Source: Chrysemys picta bellii
Taxonomy: Eukaryota; Chordata; Testudines; Emydidae
NCBI RefSeq assembly: GCF_011386835.1
Contig: NC_088798.1
Coordinates: forward strand, 4,588,001 to 4,652,000
Reading direction: 5' to 3'
DNA: 64,000 nt
In this document: positions 21,520 to 31,739 of the stretch, in pieces
How positions within the stretch are numbered: position 1 is the first letter of the stretch
Layout: the number at the start of each line of letters is the position of its first letter
Notes under the pieces: generated by a model
The model's input: only the letters and a program-made list of their open reading frames with translations
Database searches by the model: none
What the model was told of the DNA's origin: nothing
Position numbers and translations under genes: made by a program

Positions 21520-23378
21520 ATCAGCAACACCACCCTCGTTGATAGTCAAGGAAGTTATGGGGGGCGGGAAGAGGGGGAGGGCACCTGGGAGGTGTGGTTT
21601 ATTATGTAACAACGTCTGTTCCCATAAGAGTCTAGATAAGGATCACTGAACCCAGCACTGAGATGCAGCCACCTTTGGGTAGTTTAATAGACACCCAGCT
21701 ATACAACACACCAGTCTGGGGGTTGGGTTGGGGGAGGGAAAAAGGCTGCATCCAACCAAGCTATAGGAGGGCAGAATGGACTCACCAAAGCTGGAATCTG
21801 GTCTGAACACCAAGGCCAACCTGCCGTCTAAAGTGGGGTCTGATAGTTGATGCTATTGCTGGACTTGGCATTTGGGTCATTGTCTTTAAGCGGCACAGCG
21901 CCCCCTAGTGCCTAGCGCCCCCTACTTGCATAACGACTTGGAGGGGCAAACGGTACAAACGAGAGAGAGTCTCTGCAGCACCTGGGTTTCCCACGGAGCT
22001 TGCCCATCTGCGTGGCAAGCAGGCCAAGTTCAGCTCAGAGCTTCTGCTCTGAACCAGAATGAGCCCCTGGGGTTCAGGCTAGGGGAGCCCCCCTTATCAC
22101 AGCAGCTAAGTCTATGCCAGGTAGGAACAGCCTCCGTCCTGGATTCCAGCAGACAGCAGGGAACGTGGGAGAATGAATTGACTGGGCGCCTGTAGAAAGA
22201 CAGCCCTGCCGCCCCAACCCCACCTCCTTCATATGGCTGTGGGAGCGGATACCCCCACAGGCCTCCTCTATGGAGACCCGACAGCATCCCGGTTAAGCTG
22301 CAGCTTCGTGCACGCGGTCCAAGGGAGCTGGCCCCCAGGCGCAGTAAGGGATCTTAATTCCCCATGGCAGGGCACTTTCTATGTCCCCCCGTCTCTGCCA
22401 CACCAGCGCCGTTCGGGAGCCAGGCTGCTCCCCTCCAGGCAAAGCCTGTGCCCGTCTCTGCCCCTGCTAGGCCGCATTGCAGCTGGTGAGGTCTTTTCAA
22501 CGCCTCCCCACCCTTTACGGACTTGCTTCCTGGTTGTGCTAAAAAGCGATGAGCTCATGTTGCTTTATATAGCTCTTCCATCAGCTCCTTCTCCATAGCA
22601 ACGCGGCCTGGCGTGACAGCGCCTCACGGGCCTGGGATGTCAGGAGCCGGGCAGTGGGGCCACCCCACCCCACCTCTGGCGCTGCCTCTGCGCCACCTCG
22701 CCACCAGCCAGGCCCCACGGGCACAGGGTCAGCGAGGAGCCGGACCCAGGGAAGGGAGCTTTCAAGATGCAGGCTTCAGCCGTGGGGCTGATCACCCAGC
22801 GGCCGGGCACTGCCTGGTACCACAGCGCCACCCTATGGACAAGTGGGGATATAGGGTTTCTTTTAGAAAAGAAAGAGGACTATGCCTGGGACCCAGCTGG
22901 GAAATCTGCCCAGGAAGGGCTGGGTTGAGGGGGAGGGAAGTATTTTAAGGTTAGGGACACCAAAAAGAGTAACAAATTTAATTAAAGGCACCACGCAAGG
23001 ATTGTCAACTCCCACTGGCTTCAATGGCCCCAGGGATGGAATTAAATCCCCCCTCCTGCCCCCCCAGGGCCCAGGACCCAAGGCAAGCTCTTCTGCAATA
23101 CTGAAGCTTGGTGTCACTGGGGAATCTTGGCACCAGTGAGGGCTGGCGGGGGCCTTCTGTTGGCTCTCTGCATGGGGTGTGCATCACCCCAGGACTGCTG
23201 GCGCCCCACCGCCCCCCCAAGGCCCACCCCCTACCTACAGCTCTCCCCCTCCTTCCCAGATTTTGCCATGGCGCTGGCCTCCTCCGTCATCTGGGCATTC
23301 TGCTTGGGGCAGGGACCCCGGCTGTGTCTGGACCTGGACATGCCATGCTGCCTACAGGGGTGACGGTATTTCCTTAAG
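21520..23378. other. Unique sequence, no gene seen
   Basis: GC-rich in places (about 22230-22830). Frames of up to 121 codons overlap on both strands with no domain. No repeat recognised. Confidence 0.45.
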
Positions 23379-23379
23379 A

Positions 23380-23500
23380 GATTTCATAGGGTCTAAGGCC
23401 AGAAGGGACTGAGCTCCTGCATAACCCAGGTGTCAGATTTCGCCCGATCACGCCTGTGCTGGGCCCTAGAACTTGGGTTAGACCCAACCATTCCCCCGAA
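23380..23500 (-). repeat. CR1 LINE 3' fragment
   Basis: TTCATAGGGTCTAAGGCCAG, AAGGGACTGAGCTCCTGCAT and AACCCAGGTGTCAGA read as the reversed CR1 terminus, as at 59163. Alignment to CR1 fades beyond about 23500. Confidence 0.55.
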
Positions 23501-24229
23501 ATTCCCAGCCAATCCAATCTGGGGGGGAAATCCGCTGTCCGCATGGAGTCTCCTAATCTTTCAAAGCTTTGATGCCGAGCCTGGTTTTTAGGACCTAGCC
23601 TGCCTTGCCTTTGATCTTCTAAGCATGGCCTCAAGATAAGGCAAACCAGAGTCAAACCTCCCCCAGCCTGGCCATCGGCTAGTGCTTTCTTGACCTCATG
23701 TGTGGGATGAACCGAGGGGCCAGTGCAGCTTCCCAAGGGATGAGGAGAAGGGGAGCTGGAGGTGGGACAGACATTGCTCCCCCTTCAGAGAGCAGCTGGG
23801 AAGATTGGGGCTCTGGGGGGGACTGAAAAATATGGAGAAAAATCAATTAAAAATTAACCTTAAAAACCCTCCGAAGAAACTACTGAAAACAATAAAAACA
23901 GAGAACAAGGGAAATAAATGGAAGAGCCAGTTCCTTTGCTGGTTCCTGCACCGGCTTCAAGAGAGCGCTGCTGATTCACACCAGCTAAGGAGCTGGCCCT
24001 AAATCTAGACAGAAGAAGAAAAGTAACCATCTCCCAGCCTCGTCTCCCCTCTGCTTCCCAAACTGGGCTGCGAGGCACACGCTGCTGCTCCCTGGAAATC
24101 CAGCTGGGCTCCCAACTCTGCCGACTGAACAGGAAGAGTGGTTGGCAGGGTTTATTAGAAACTTCCTTCTCTCTCTGCATCAAACGCATCGGAGGAGGGG
24201 GGGAGACGCACGGGCTAGTGGTTCTGACT

Positions 24230-24405
24230 AGGGCTGTTGAGAAAATATTCCATAGTCTTTGTGGGGGGAATGGATCGTTTTTCTGGTTTTGTTTAAGGAA
24301 AATAATTTTTTTTTAACACTTTGTTTTTTCTGGTGATGATTTTTGCTTAAAGGGGGTAAAAAGGCCATTTTTTGTCAAAAATAAAAGTTTTCCATCACTT
24401 CTGCT
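24230..24405. repeat. AT-rich repeat fragment
   Basis: GAGAAAATATTCCATAG, a TTTTTTTT run and AAAATAAAAGTTTTCCATCA resemble the AT-rich family at 1-600. Confidence 0.45.
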
Positions 24406-24529
24406 CCTCTAGCTCCAGCAGTGGGAATTCTGGGTCATCCTACACCTGCCCGGGTCATGGACTCCGAGGCACATCAAGCTCTCTCAGGAACTTCTATGGG
24501 CACCACTGCAACAGGATCTGAGAGCCTCT

Positions 24530-24720
24530 CAACCTTTAATGGGTTTATCCTCACAACCCCCTGGGAGGCAGGGCAGGGTATTATCCCCATTGTACAGATG
24601 GCGGAACTGAGGCACAGCGACACTAAGTGACTTGTCCAAGGCCACACAGGAAGGCTGTGGCGGAGCAAGGAATTGAACACAGGTTTCCTGAGTCCTCAGT
24701 ACTGCACCATCTGCATCTAC
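24530..24720 (-). repeat. MIR-type SINE
   Basis: TTTATCCTCACAACCCCCTG, GAGGCAGGGCAGGGTATTAT, CCCCATTGTACAGATGG and GGAACTGAGGCACAGCGAC, then GACTTGTCCAAGGCCACACA and a B-box-like CGGAGCAAGGAATTGAACAC. One of the best preserved MIR copies here. Confidence 0.75.
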
Positions 24721-25049
24721 AATTTCCACGTGTCCTCTCCTTTCTGGTACCTATCCGGCAACACCTAGGGCCTAATTTTCAGGGTGCTGAAAATTGGGAG
24801 CTGCATCCAAGAGGAGAGGCCACTTTTGAAAATATAGGCCATGGCCTCTTTGCTCCTCAGCTTACCCAGCTGCAGAATGGGTAGAATGACCCTGACCGAC
24901 TCCTCAGATATCACATGGGCTGAAGACTTTTACCAAACTGTCACTGTGGTGCAATGCCTGGAGGGTTACTCAAACTAATGATGATTCCACACATGCATGG
25001 AATATGCAACACACCTGGGAATGTTACAGATTTCCCCAGTGTGTCCTGG

Positions 25050-25255
25050 CAGGGCCGGCTCCAGGGTTTTTGCTGCTCCAAGTGGCGGGGAAAAAAAGAA
25101 AAAAAGCCACGATCGTGATCGGCGGCAGGTCCTTCCCTCCGAGAGGGACCGACGGACCCGCTGCCGAAGAGCCGCCGAAGAGCCCAACGTGCCGCCCCTT
25201 CCCCTTGGCTGCCCAAAGCACTTGCTTGCTGGGCTGGTGCCTAGAGCCGACCCTA
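25050..25255. mobile_element. hAT-type non-autonomous transposon
   Basis: The left end CAGGGCCGGCTCCAGGG and the right end GCCTAGAGCCGACCCTA are inverted repeats. Flanking 8-mers TGTCCTGG (25042-25049) and TGCCCTGG (25256-25263) match at 7 of 8. The GC-rich core has repeated GCCGCCGAAGAG and CCGCTGCCGAAGAG phrases and no ORF of interest. Confidence 0.7.
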
Positions 25256-25432
25256 TGCCCTGGGGTTTCCCACACAATTTCAGCCTGGGATCTGAGAGTC
25301 AAACTAGGCCCTGCCCAACTTGTGTGTCACCACTGGTATTAAGCAGTCCACACCTGGAACTCACTTAACCATTCTGTAGACGATACACGAGTCAGAAGAG
25401 AATCCAGCTCCCTGTCCCAGATCTGCATTGGC

Positions 25433-25555
25433 TAGGATGACCAGACAGCAAGTGTGAAAAATCGGGATGGGGGTGGGGGGTAATAGGTACCTATATAAGA
25501 AAAAGCCCCCAAAATCGGGACTGTCCCTATAAAATCGGGACATCTGATCACCCCA
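25433..25555 (-). mobile_element. hAT-type MITE (TAGGGTGACCAGA family), copy 1
   Basis: Ends TAGGATGACCAGACAG and GACATCTGATCACCCCA. The interior has AATCGGGACTGTCCCTATAA on the reverse reading of the copy at 36663. Perfect 8-bp direct repeats GCATTGGC lie at 25425-25432 and 25556-25563. Confidence 0.8.
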
Positions 25556-25974
25556 GCATTGGCTCTGCTGATCTGACTCAGAAGGTGCCCTGGTAACACA
25601 GCCATTCTTCTGCCTATACCCACGCTTTTGATTTTCACTTTCCTTTTCAATGGCTTCCATCAGCAAGATCACAACACGTCACTGTCCTGACAGACCATCC
25701 CACAGCGTCACTACACAGCCTCTTCAAGCAGGATCTACAGTTCCATGGCTTCCCCTCGGCTAGCGTACACGCAGAGCTGGCTGTCAGGAAAACCAGCTTT
25801 TTACTTTGAAACTGAGCCCATTTGATATGAACGTTACTGGGGAACAAACACGGAGCGCCACAAGGCCGTTGCGGTGGCACACAATTGCACTGTACAGATG
25901 CTATGTAAATAGAAAGGCATTATAACAAAAATCCGTAGACATTTAGGAACTTCACGGCAGTCCCTCTGCTGCAC

Positions 25975-26100
25975 AGCGCGGCCATTCAGACCTTCCCAGC
26001 CACAGCTGGGACACAACTCAGATCTTCCTGCTCCAAAAGCCCGTAGCATTTGAGCTACAGGGAAATCTCCATTAGCTCTCAGCCGTATAGGGCCTAGGAC
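25975..26100 (-). repeat. tRNA-derived SINE fragment
   Basis: On the minus strand an A-box-like CTGTAGCTCAAATGCTA is followed by GGAGCAGGAAGATCTGAG. A sister copy at 46915-47040 shares GGAGCAGGAGAATCTGG and a similar flank. Decayed B box. Not a functional tRNA: no acceptor stem pairing could be made. Confidence 0.45.
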
Positions 26101-26378
26101 ACACACACCGCTAAGCAGTTGTGATACTAACCAGTAGCGGGCAGTGATGGCATATACCCAGCAGACAGTTCATTACGGCATTCTAGGACTCTCCTAATGC
26201 TATTGTGAGAACTTAGATCCCAGTGCTGGAAACGAAAAGGTGGCTCACGGACACACTGCTCATGCGCAGGAAGCGCTCCTGCAATGAGCGACCCTGGTTC
26301 TCCCAGCTTCGCACACACCCGGTACGAAGCATCTCTGCCCATCGGGATGAAGGAGGGAACAGCGTGACGGTGGCTTAC

Positions 26379-26456
26379 CTGTCAGAAGAGCTTGTTTGAG
26401 CTCAGGGTTACTGAAGGAGCCGGGAGGGGCTCGGTAAAGAGCCTCATTGTCGATGC
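26379..26456 (-). CDS. p85-type PI3K regulatory subunit: second BH-domain exon
   Basis: A 78-bp minus-strand exon. The acceptor is a polypyrimidine tract ending TTTCAAAG at 26457; the donor is ACAG followed by GTAAGCC at 26378. Only one frame is open and it has phase 1 at both ends. The first codon completes Gly with the preceding exon, then reads IDNEALYR, ending SNPELKQALLT. In recalled p85-alpha the matching exon also encodes 25 full codons, with LYRTQSSSN and AELRQLL. The LYR lies at the position of the RhoGAP arginine-finger motif. p85 proteins dock the p110 catalytic subunit to phosphotyrosine receptors; the BH domain binds Rho-family GTPases and PTEN. The sequence differs from PIK3R1, so this is a divergent p85 paralogue (PIK3R2-like or other). 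Later exons were not found below 26 kb. Confidence 0.65.
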
Positions 26457-26740
26457 CTTTGAAACCGAAAGGAAAAAAAGAAATCAGTCAAGAATTCTCC
26501 CTCCAAAGCACCATGCAAACAAACCATGCTTTAACTCAGAACTGCTCAAAAGGCCCGACGCACAGATGGGGTCAGCATTAGAGCGCCAGGGTCATCTTGT
26601 TTTGGGGTCTCTGTTCTGCTATCAAGAGCCTGCAACCTTAGGTGTGTGTTGTGTTGTGTGTGAGAGCGTATGAGTGAACAGTGCCCTCTACTGGTTGGAA
26701 TCAGAACTACACCACCATGTGTCAGAGTTGGGTGAATACT

Positions 26741-27020
26741 AGGGCCTGGTCCACACTAACCCCCCACTTCGAACTAAGATACGCAACTTCCGCTACGTGA
26801 ATAATGTAGCTGAAGTCGAAGTATCTTAGTTCGAACTTACCGCGGGTCCAGACGCGTCAGGCAGGCTCCCCTGTTGATGCCGCGTACTCCTCTCGCCGAG
26901 CAGGAGTACCGACGGCGAGCACTTCCGGGATCGATTTATCGCGTCTAGACAAGACACGATAAATCGAACCCAGAAGATCGATTGCTTACCGCCGGACCCG
27001 AGGTAAGTATAGACGCACCC
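26741..27020. mobile_element. MITE-like element inside the p85-like intron
   Basis: Left end AGGGCCTGGTCCACACTAAC and right end GGTAAGTATAGACGCACCC are imperfect inverted repeats. Internal inverted pairs include CTTCGAACTAAGATA against TATCTTAGTTCGAA, and CGATTTATCG against CGATAAATCG. It occupies about 280 bases of the 968-bp intron between the two exons. Confidence 0.5.
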
Positions 27021-27424
27021 ACAGGCCCCGTCCACACCGGGGACCAAAATCTAGATTTACACCAGTGCGCCTCCACTGACTTCAGTGGAGCTATTTCAGA
27101 TCTATGCCAGAGTGAGAGCAGGATTTAACTCCACTTTTAAACGAGGCAACAGCCTGACAGTGACACAGACGGCAACCGTCCCGAGCACCATTCTGGAATC
27201 TGCAGCAACCAGCACAAGCCATGCTATGGAATCTCGAGGCTGGATTACCTATGGCGTAGCATTATCTAAAGTGAAACCAACCAATGTTTCTGACTGTCCA
27301 TCATGCCGCGTCAGCAGGAAAGGAGTGTGCATATGACACATGGAATACGCACGCCCAATGCATGTATTTGTCCCAACTGGAAGAAATGTATGGAGGTGGC
27401 CAAGGAAACGCACGCCTGAAGTAC

Positions 27425-27517
27425 CTTGTTTTTCCAAAGCTTCAATGAGTCTCATTACAATCAGAGGTGCTTGTTCGGGGAGCCTTAACTCCGCAACCTC
27501 GGCCTGCCCAGCGGGTC
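27425..27517 (-). CDS. p85-type PI3K regulatory subunit: first BH-domain exon
   Basis: A 93-bp minus-strand exon between TTTGTCTCTCTCACAG (acceptor, ending at 27518) and a donor AAG followed by GTACTTC at 27424. The donor is off consensus at positions +3 to +6. The open frame is phase 1 at both ends and encodes 30 full codons including VAELRLPEQ and APLIVMRLIEALEKQ, which aligns with the recalled APPLLIKLVEAIEKKG of p85-alpha and LPEQ of p85-beta, with a gap of about five residues after LPEQ. It joins in frame to 26379-26456. Intact splice sites and a shared frame argue against a processed pseudogene. The upstream SH3-domain exon was not found between 27.6 and 64 kb, implying a long intron or a start outside the window. 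Confidence 0.65.
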
Positions 27518-27654
27518 CTGTGAGAGAGACAAATAAAGATGATTTAGCAGAGTGGATCTCAGTGCTTGTCAACAAGGCAATTTGGCTGGACGGCAGCTGT
27601 GGCGCAGTTAAATAGCATATTCAATCTCTCTGATGGGCCAGTGCCTGGAAAGTA

Positions 27655-27800
27655 GGGGGTGATAATGAGCCAAGCATATAATTTGCAAAGAATCATTTAT
27701 TAGCTGGATTTCTCCTCTTTCCCACTTTGCTAATTGTGCGCAAACAAACAACAGATTGTCTCAGATTCATCATTTGAAGCCATTCTCCAGGGACTGGCTC
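27655..27800. promoter_or_regulatory. Candidate conserved intronic element
   Basis: Repeat-free, AT-rich sequence just upstream of the first p85-like exon with GAATCATTTATTAGCTGG, CTAATTGTGCGCAAAC and CAGATTGTCTCAGATTC. The call is inferred from composition only. Confidence 0.2.
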
Positions 27801-28040
27801 CAGTTAATTCCAGGGTCATTATTCAAACATGCAAGCTGTTGTGGTTGGGCACGCGGATCACGTGGTCTCGGTCTGTTTCATGATTGGATGGCCCTAACTC
27901 ACGGGATCAGGTTTCCAGCGGCACTGCTGGTTCTGGGGAATTTGAATTTGCTCTCTGAGAGCAGCTCCCAGGCATCTCCTAAGAGTCCCATTCTAACCAC
28001 AGGACAGGGACACAGTCACAGTATGTGCCGAGCGAACACA

Positions 28041-28245
28041 GGCACTGTCTACACTACAGAGACCGCGTCAGCATAGCTATGCATAGCTCCACTGGAACCA
28101 CAGCGTACGCCGACAGGAGTTTTCCTGACGGAGGAGAAACGCCACCTCCCCGAACAACGTTAGCTCTGCCAACAGAAGAACTCTTCTATTGGCGCAGCTG
28201 TGTCTACCGCTTGGGGTGTCTGTTTTTTCACACCCCTGATGGACA
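28041..28245. mobile_element. MITE-like element with CTGTCTACACTAC terminus
   Basis: Begins GGCACTGTCTACACTACAGA. It has inverted CGCCGACAGGAGTTTTCCTG and later CAGCTGTGTCTACCGCTTGG, GGTGTCTG and TTTTTTCACACCCC. The reverse-oriented relative is at 55583-55760. The right end is not defined. Confidence 0.45.
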
Positions 28246-28309
28246 CAGCCATGCTGGGATCTGTTTTAAGGACAGCCCAAGCCACAACCAAAACAAATTC
28301 CTTTGAATT

Positions 28310-28480
28310 CCCTAGCCTCTGTTAGCCAGAAGCTGGGAATGGGCGACGGGATGGATCACTTGATGATTCCCTGTTCTGTTCATTCCCTCTGGGGCATCTG
28401 GCATTGGCCACTGTCGGAAGGCAGGATACTGGGCTAGGTGGACCTTTGGTCTGATCCAGTATGGCTGCTCTTATGTTCTA
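28310..28480 (+). repeat. CR1 LINE 3' end
   Basis: GTTAGCCAGAAGCTGGGAAT, CCTGTTCTGTTCATTCCCTC, GGGCATCTGGCATTGGCCAC, GATACTGGGCTAGGTGGACC and TTTGGTCTGATCCAGTATGG end in TTATGTTCT, a well-known turtle CR1 terminus. Heavily 5'-truncated. Confidence 0.85.
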
Positions 28481-28537
28481 ACCAATGTTAATGGACGATT
28501 TTCCCCAGCAACCGCCCAAGTGCTAGCAATAACTTTG

Positions 28538-28675
28538 CTTTGATATGCATCCGATGAAGTGGGCTGTAGCCCACGAAAGCTTATGCTCTAATAAATGTGT
28601 TAGTCTCTAAGGTGCCACAAGTACTCCTGTTCTTTTTGCGGATACAGACTAACACGGCTGCTACTCTGAAACCCG
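28538..28675 (+). mobile_element. Penelope-like element end, subfamily A copy 4
   Basis: Contains GCCCACGAAAGCTTATGCTC, GTTAGTCTCTAAGGTGCCAC and GATACAGACTAACACGGCTG. Twelve-base direct repeats GCAATAACTTTG flank it at 28526-28537 and 28676-28687. Confidence 0.75.
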
Positions 28676-28689
28676 GCAATAACTTTGGT

Positions 28690-29868
28690 TTCCCATTCGG
28701 GTAAGGACTCTTTCCCACTTGGTCAAACTGTACTTAGAGCAGCCAGGATGACTGCTGTTTTGACAGCACGTGATGGGCCCTGAGTATTAATGTATTATTT
28801 CCTCTGCCCTCCCCCACAGCAACTTCAAAATTGGAATTAAACGGGAATAGGCCAGCAGCAGGGCACCTCCCCCTCCATTCACGGGAACGGAAGGCCTGCC
28901 CCCATCACGCATGCTTCTTGCTCCTTGGTACCAATGCCAATTTCCCAGCAGCCGTGCTGGAGCTGTGGTATTGCGAATGTTCCTCACCGCCACCGGGCCT
29001 GCAGGCTGGTTCTAGCTTTGCCTTGGGGTCTGTTTGTTTATATTTGTTATGGGGGGGAGCCTCTCGCCCTAAAATCTGCATGATGCCTGCACCTGGTCAT
29101 TGGGTGCACTGCGTAGGCCCCTGGTTTGTCGCTCTACTTTGCTTGCGAGCTCCTTTTTACAGGGAATGTGTCTTCTCCTAGACGTTCTGCCAAGTGCACC
29201 CCCCGCGCCCAATGCAGGAAAGAAGAACTATGGGCCACGTCCTCAACTGGAATGATTCAGCTAAGCTGCATCGACTCGGTGAGAGCCGTTTATTCCTTGT
29301 GATCAAACCACCTGTTGTGCCGGTGCGTGGTTATGGTTTGCAACGAGGCACCAGTTAATAATGAGCAAGACAGGGCTGTAGGGGTTAGTTCTGAGGATTC
29401 GGTTGGTGGCGTTCTTCTCCCTGAATGAATCCCCCAGCCGGGTTTTTGGGAGTGTCACATGTTTCACTTTCCAGGCAGGATGTGTAATTAAGCTTCTCTA
29501 AGTACTCTCCGCATTAGAGACCCCTTGACATGTCTCCAGAGAGCCAGGGGTTTCAGCCCAACGGGGTTCCTGTGTTCTGACTCTCCACGAGCCTCCAGGC
29601 CATGGCTATGTAATTAGCTACGGGGGAGAGTCTTCTTCCCCTCCCATTTCACACTGTTTTTCCATTTTCAAAGCACAACCCCAAAGTTCTAGGCACCATG
29701 ACAGCAATTGCACTAGCAATCAGTTCAGTATCACCCACCAGTCTGACAGGAGAGGCTGTACATGGACCAGCCAACTCCACTACATTCCACCCAAAGCCCC
29801 ATCATATTCAGCCCTATAGTATCACAAGGTCTGCCAATCCACCCCTCACCCCCCCGATCTATTGGTCG
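28690..29868. other. Unique sequence, no gene seen
   Basis: No repeat recognised. A plus-strand frame at 28831-29181 has no domain. If the p85-like gene extends upstream, this is intronic. Confidence 0.4.
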
Positions 29869-29871
29869 CAG

Positions 29872-29950
29872 AGAGTCACACATTTCAAAGTCAGTAGGGA
29901 GCACTATGATCATCCAATCCGACCCCCTGCTTCATATAGGCCGAAGGGGG
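29872..29950 (-). repeat. CR1 LINE 3' fragment
   Basis: AGAGTCACACATTTCAAAGT, GGGAGCACTATGATCATCCA and ATCCGACCCCCTGCTTCATA are a reversed, diverged CR1 terminus just left of the (AC)n tract. Confidence 0.5.
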
Positions 29951-29972
29951 GAGGGGGGATTGTTCCCTGAGA

Positions 29973-29977
<5 letters not shown>

Positions 29978-30031
<54 letters not shown>
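29978..30031 (+). repeat. (AC)27 microsatellite
   Basis: An uninterrupted AC dinucleotide run of 54 bases. The His/Thr frame across it is an artefact. Long perfect runs are usually polymorphic. Confidence 0.97.
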
Positions 30032-30033
<2 letters not shown>

Positions 30034-30034
30034 C

Positions 30035-31606
30035 GCAGAGCTCAGCTTCCAGTTAGGCAGGCCGGAATTTTACTTTTTGTAATTGAATTTTCTTTTAAAA
30101 TCTGGCCATAGGCGCACGCCTGTTCATTTCGACTGGATCCTTTATTGTAAAAGATGTTCTGTTCAGATTCTGCAAGAAAGCCCAACATGAACAAGGCAGG
30201 AACTTGCATCGTGGGAACGCCTCAGCCCCTGCTATTTCGTTTTTTTCCAGTCAGTTGAGGATTTCTTTTCTCATGCCTTATGATAGTTGTGGCACTCAGA
30301 TGAACTCTGGTGATGAGAGCCAGAGATGTGGACAGGCACACAGACAGGTAGGCATGAGGATGGACGGACAGCTGGGTCGATAGATGCATGGAGTACATGG
30401 GGGTGGATGGAGAGAACAACAGGGGATGTGCACATGACAAAGGCAGATGGGGCCAAAGTTCCCTTCATGGAAGAATAGAAAAGCACCACCCAAAAAGCAC
30501 AGGGCTGGCAGTTTTGCTCTGGCAGGGCCTTTCCGCAGAGGCTCGAAGGCCCTGGGGTTCCACTGCCTCCCTTCAGATTGATTGTGACAAGCAGCAGGCT
30601 GGGAACCTACCCGAGCTGTCAGAGGGGATGAGCTGAGATTTTTCACGGTCTCTTCAGCTAATCCTTCAGGGGAAGCAGCGTAATGAGGCTGAGAGCTCTT
30701 CCGGCTCATTTGTTTCTTTTACGTGTCCAGGTGCGTGTCCAGGGGAGCTGTCTCAAGCAGCCAGCCAGGGTCTGAACAGCGACCCAGCAGGATTGAGTGA
30801 CGGTTCTCTACTGGCTTTGGAGTGGGGTGGGTAGGGGGGTGGGAGCCTCCTGGACCATGACAGCTTTCTAAGCACCCACCTCCCATTGCTGTCACTCACC
30901 AGACTTATTAGCGTGTGCTGATCATACGGGATGGACAGCCAATAGCTTCCAAACAGTGATACAGAGAGCGATATAATCTACTTGGGCAGTAGGTGTATGC
31001 TGCGCTGCCCTCTGCTGGATGACATCAGCACAGCTCACCTGTGTGCCATTGGCCCTGTACCGCTCACAGTGATCCTCCTTTAGCTCAAGCGGCCCAGGGA
31101 TGCGCTGCAGGAGAACTTGAGTTTAGAGCGACGATTACTTAGTTGCGAGCAGAGCTGATATGGCAGGTCGCGGCTGTGATGACACTACACCTCCGTGCAT
31201 TGGATTCTCTGCGTTGGTGAGCCGGGCAGGCAGTGCACCGATCGGCGCAGGGGGCTGGGGGTCACACTGCTAGCTGTGCCTCTGACTCATCGGGTGCTGA
31301 GGGGCCAGTCCCTCAGCCCTGCTCTGGCACATGTCACCTGCCCGGTGCCCGGCTCCTTGCTGTGCAGTCAAACCCTCGGAAATCCTCCGGTCACACGGCG
31401 GGGAATCGGGCAGCAGTGTCAAAGCCCCTGTCCGATTTAAGAGCCACAGATTCAGGTTCGTCATTCGCGTCCCTCATTTATATTGGGGGGATGGGGTGGG
31501 GGAACCATCCGCCTCCAACGCCCAGGGCGAAATGCCCCAGGCTGCGCCCTCGACGGTGCCACTTGTCCGGGGGGGAATCAAACCTGGGAGCAAAGTTCAA
31601 GCAAGT
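30035..31606. other. Unique sequence, no gene seen
   Basis: A tRNA-like fragment with CTTTAGCTCAAGCGGCCCAG occurs near 31078-31135. The 137- and 153-codon frames at 30296-30709 (-) and 31233-31694 (+) have no protein-like features. Confidence 0.4.
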
Positions 31607-31607
31607 T

Positions 31608-31733
31608 AACCATCACTGGATGATGGTCTGTTCTGTTCATTCCCTCTGGGGCACCTGGCATTGGCCACTGCTGGTAGACAGGATACTGGGCTAGATGGAC
31701 CTTTGGTCTGACCCAATACAGCCGCTCTTATGG
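31608..31733 (+). repeat. CR1 LINE 3' end
   Basis: GGTCTGTTCTGTTCATTCCC, GGGCACCTGGCATTGGCCAC, GATACTGGGCTAGATGGACC and TTTGGTCTGACCCAATACAG, the same subfamily as 28310-28480. Confidence 0.85.
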
Positions 31734-31739
31734 GGTTGA

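Noticed and set aside
1..26300. Search for SH2, inter-SH2 and later BH exons of the p85-like gene
   Set aside because: No minus-strand match to WYWG, GTFLVR or similar conserved blocks seen by eye; divergent exons could have been missed.
26379..27517. Assignment of the p85-like exons to PIK3R1
   Set aside because: PIK3R1 is nearly invariant in this region among vertebrates, and these exons differ at most residues.
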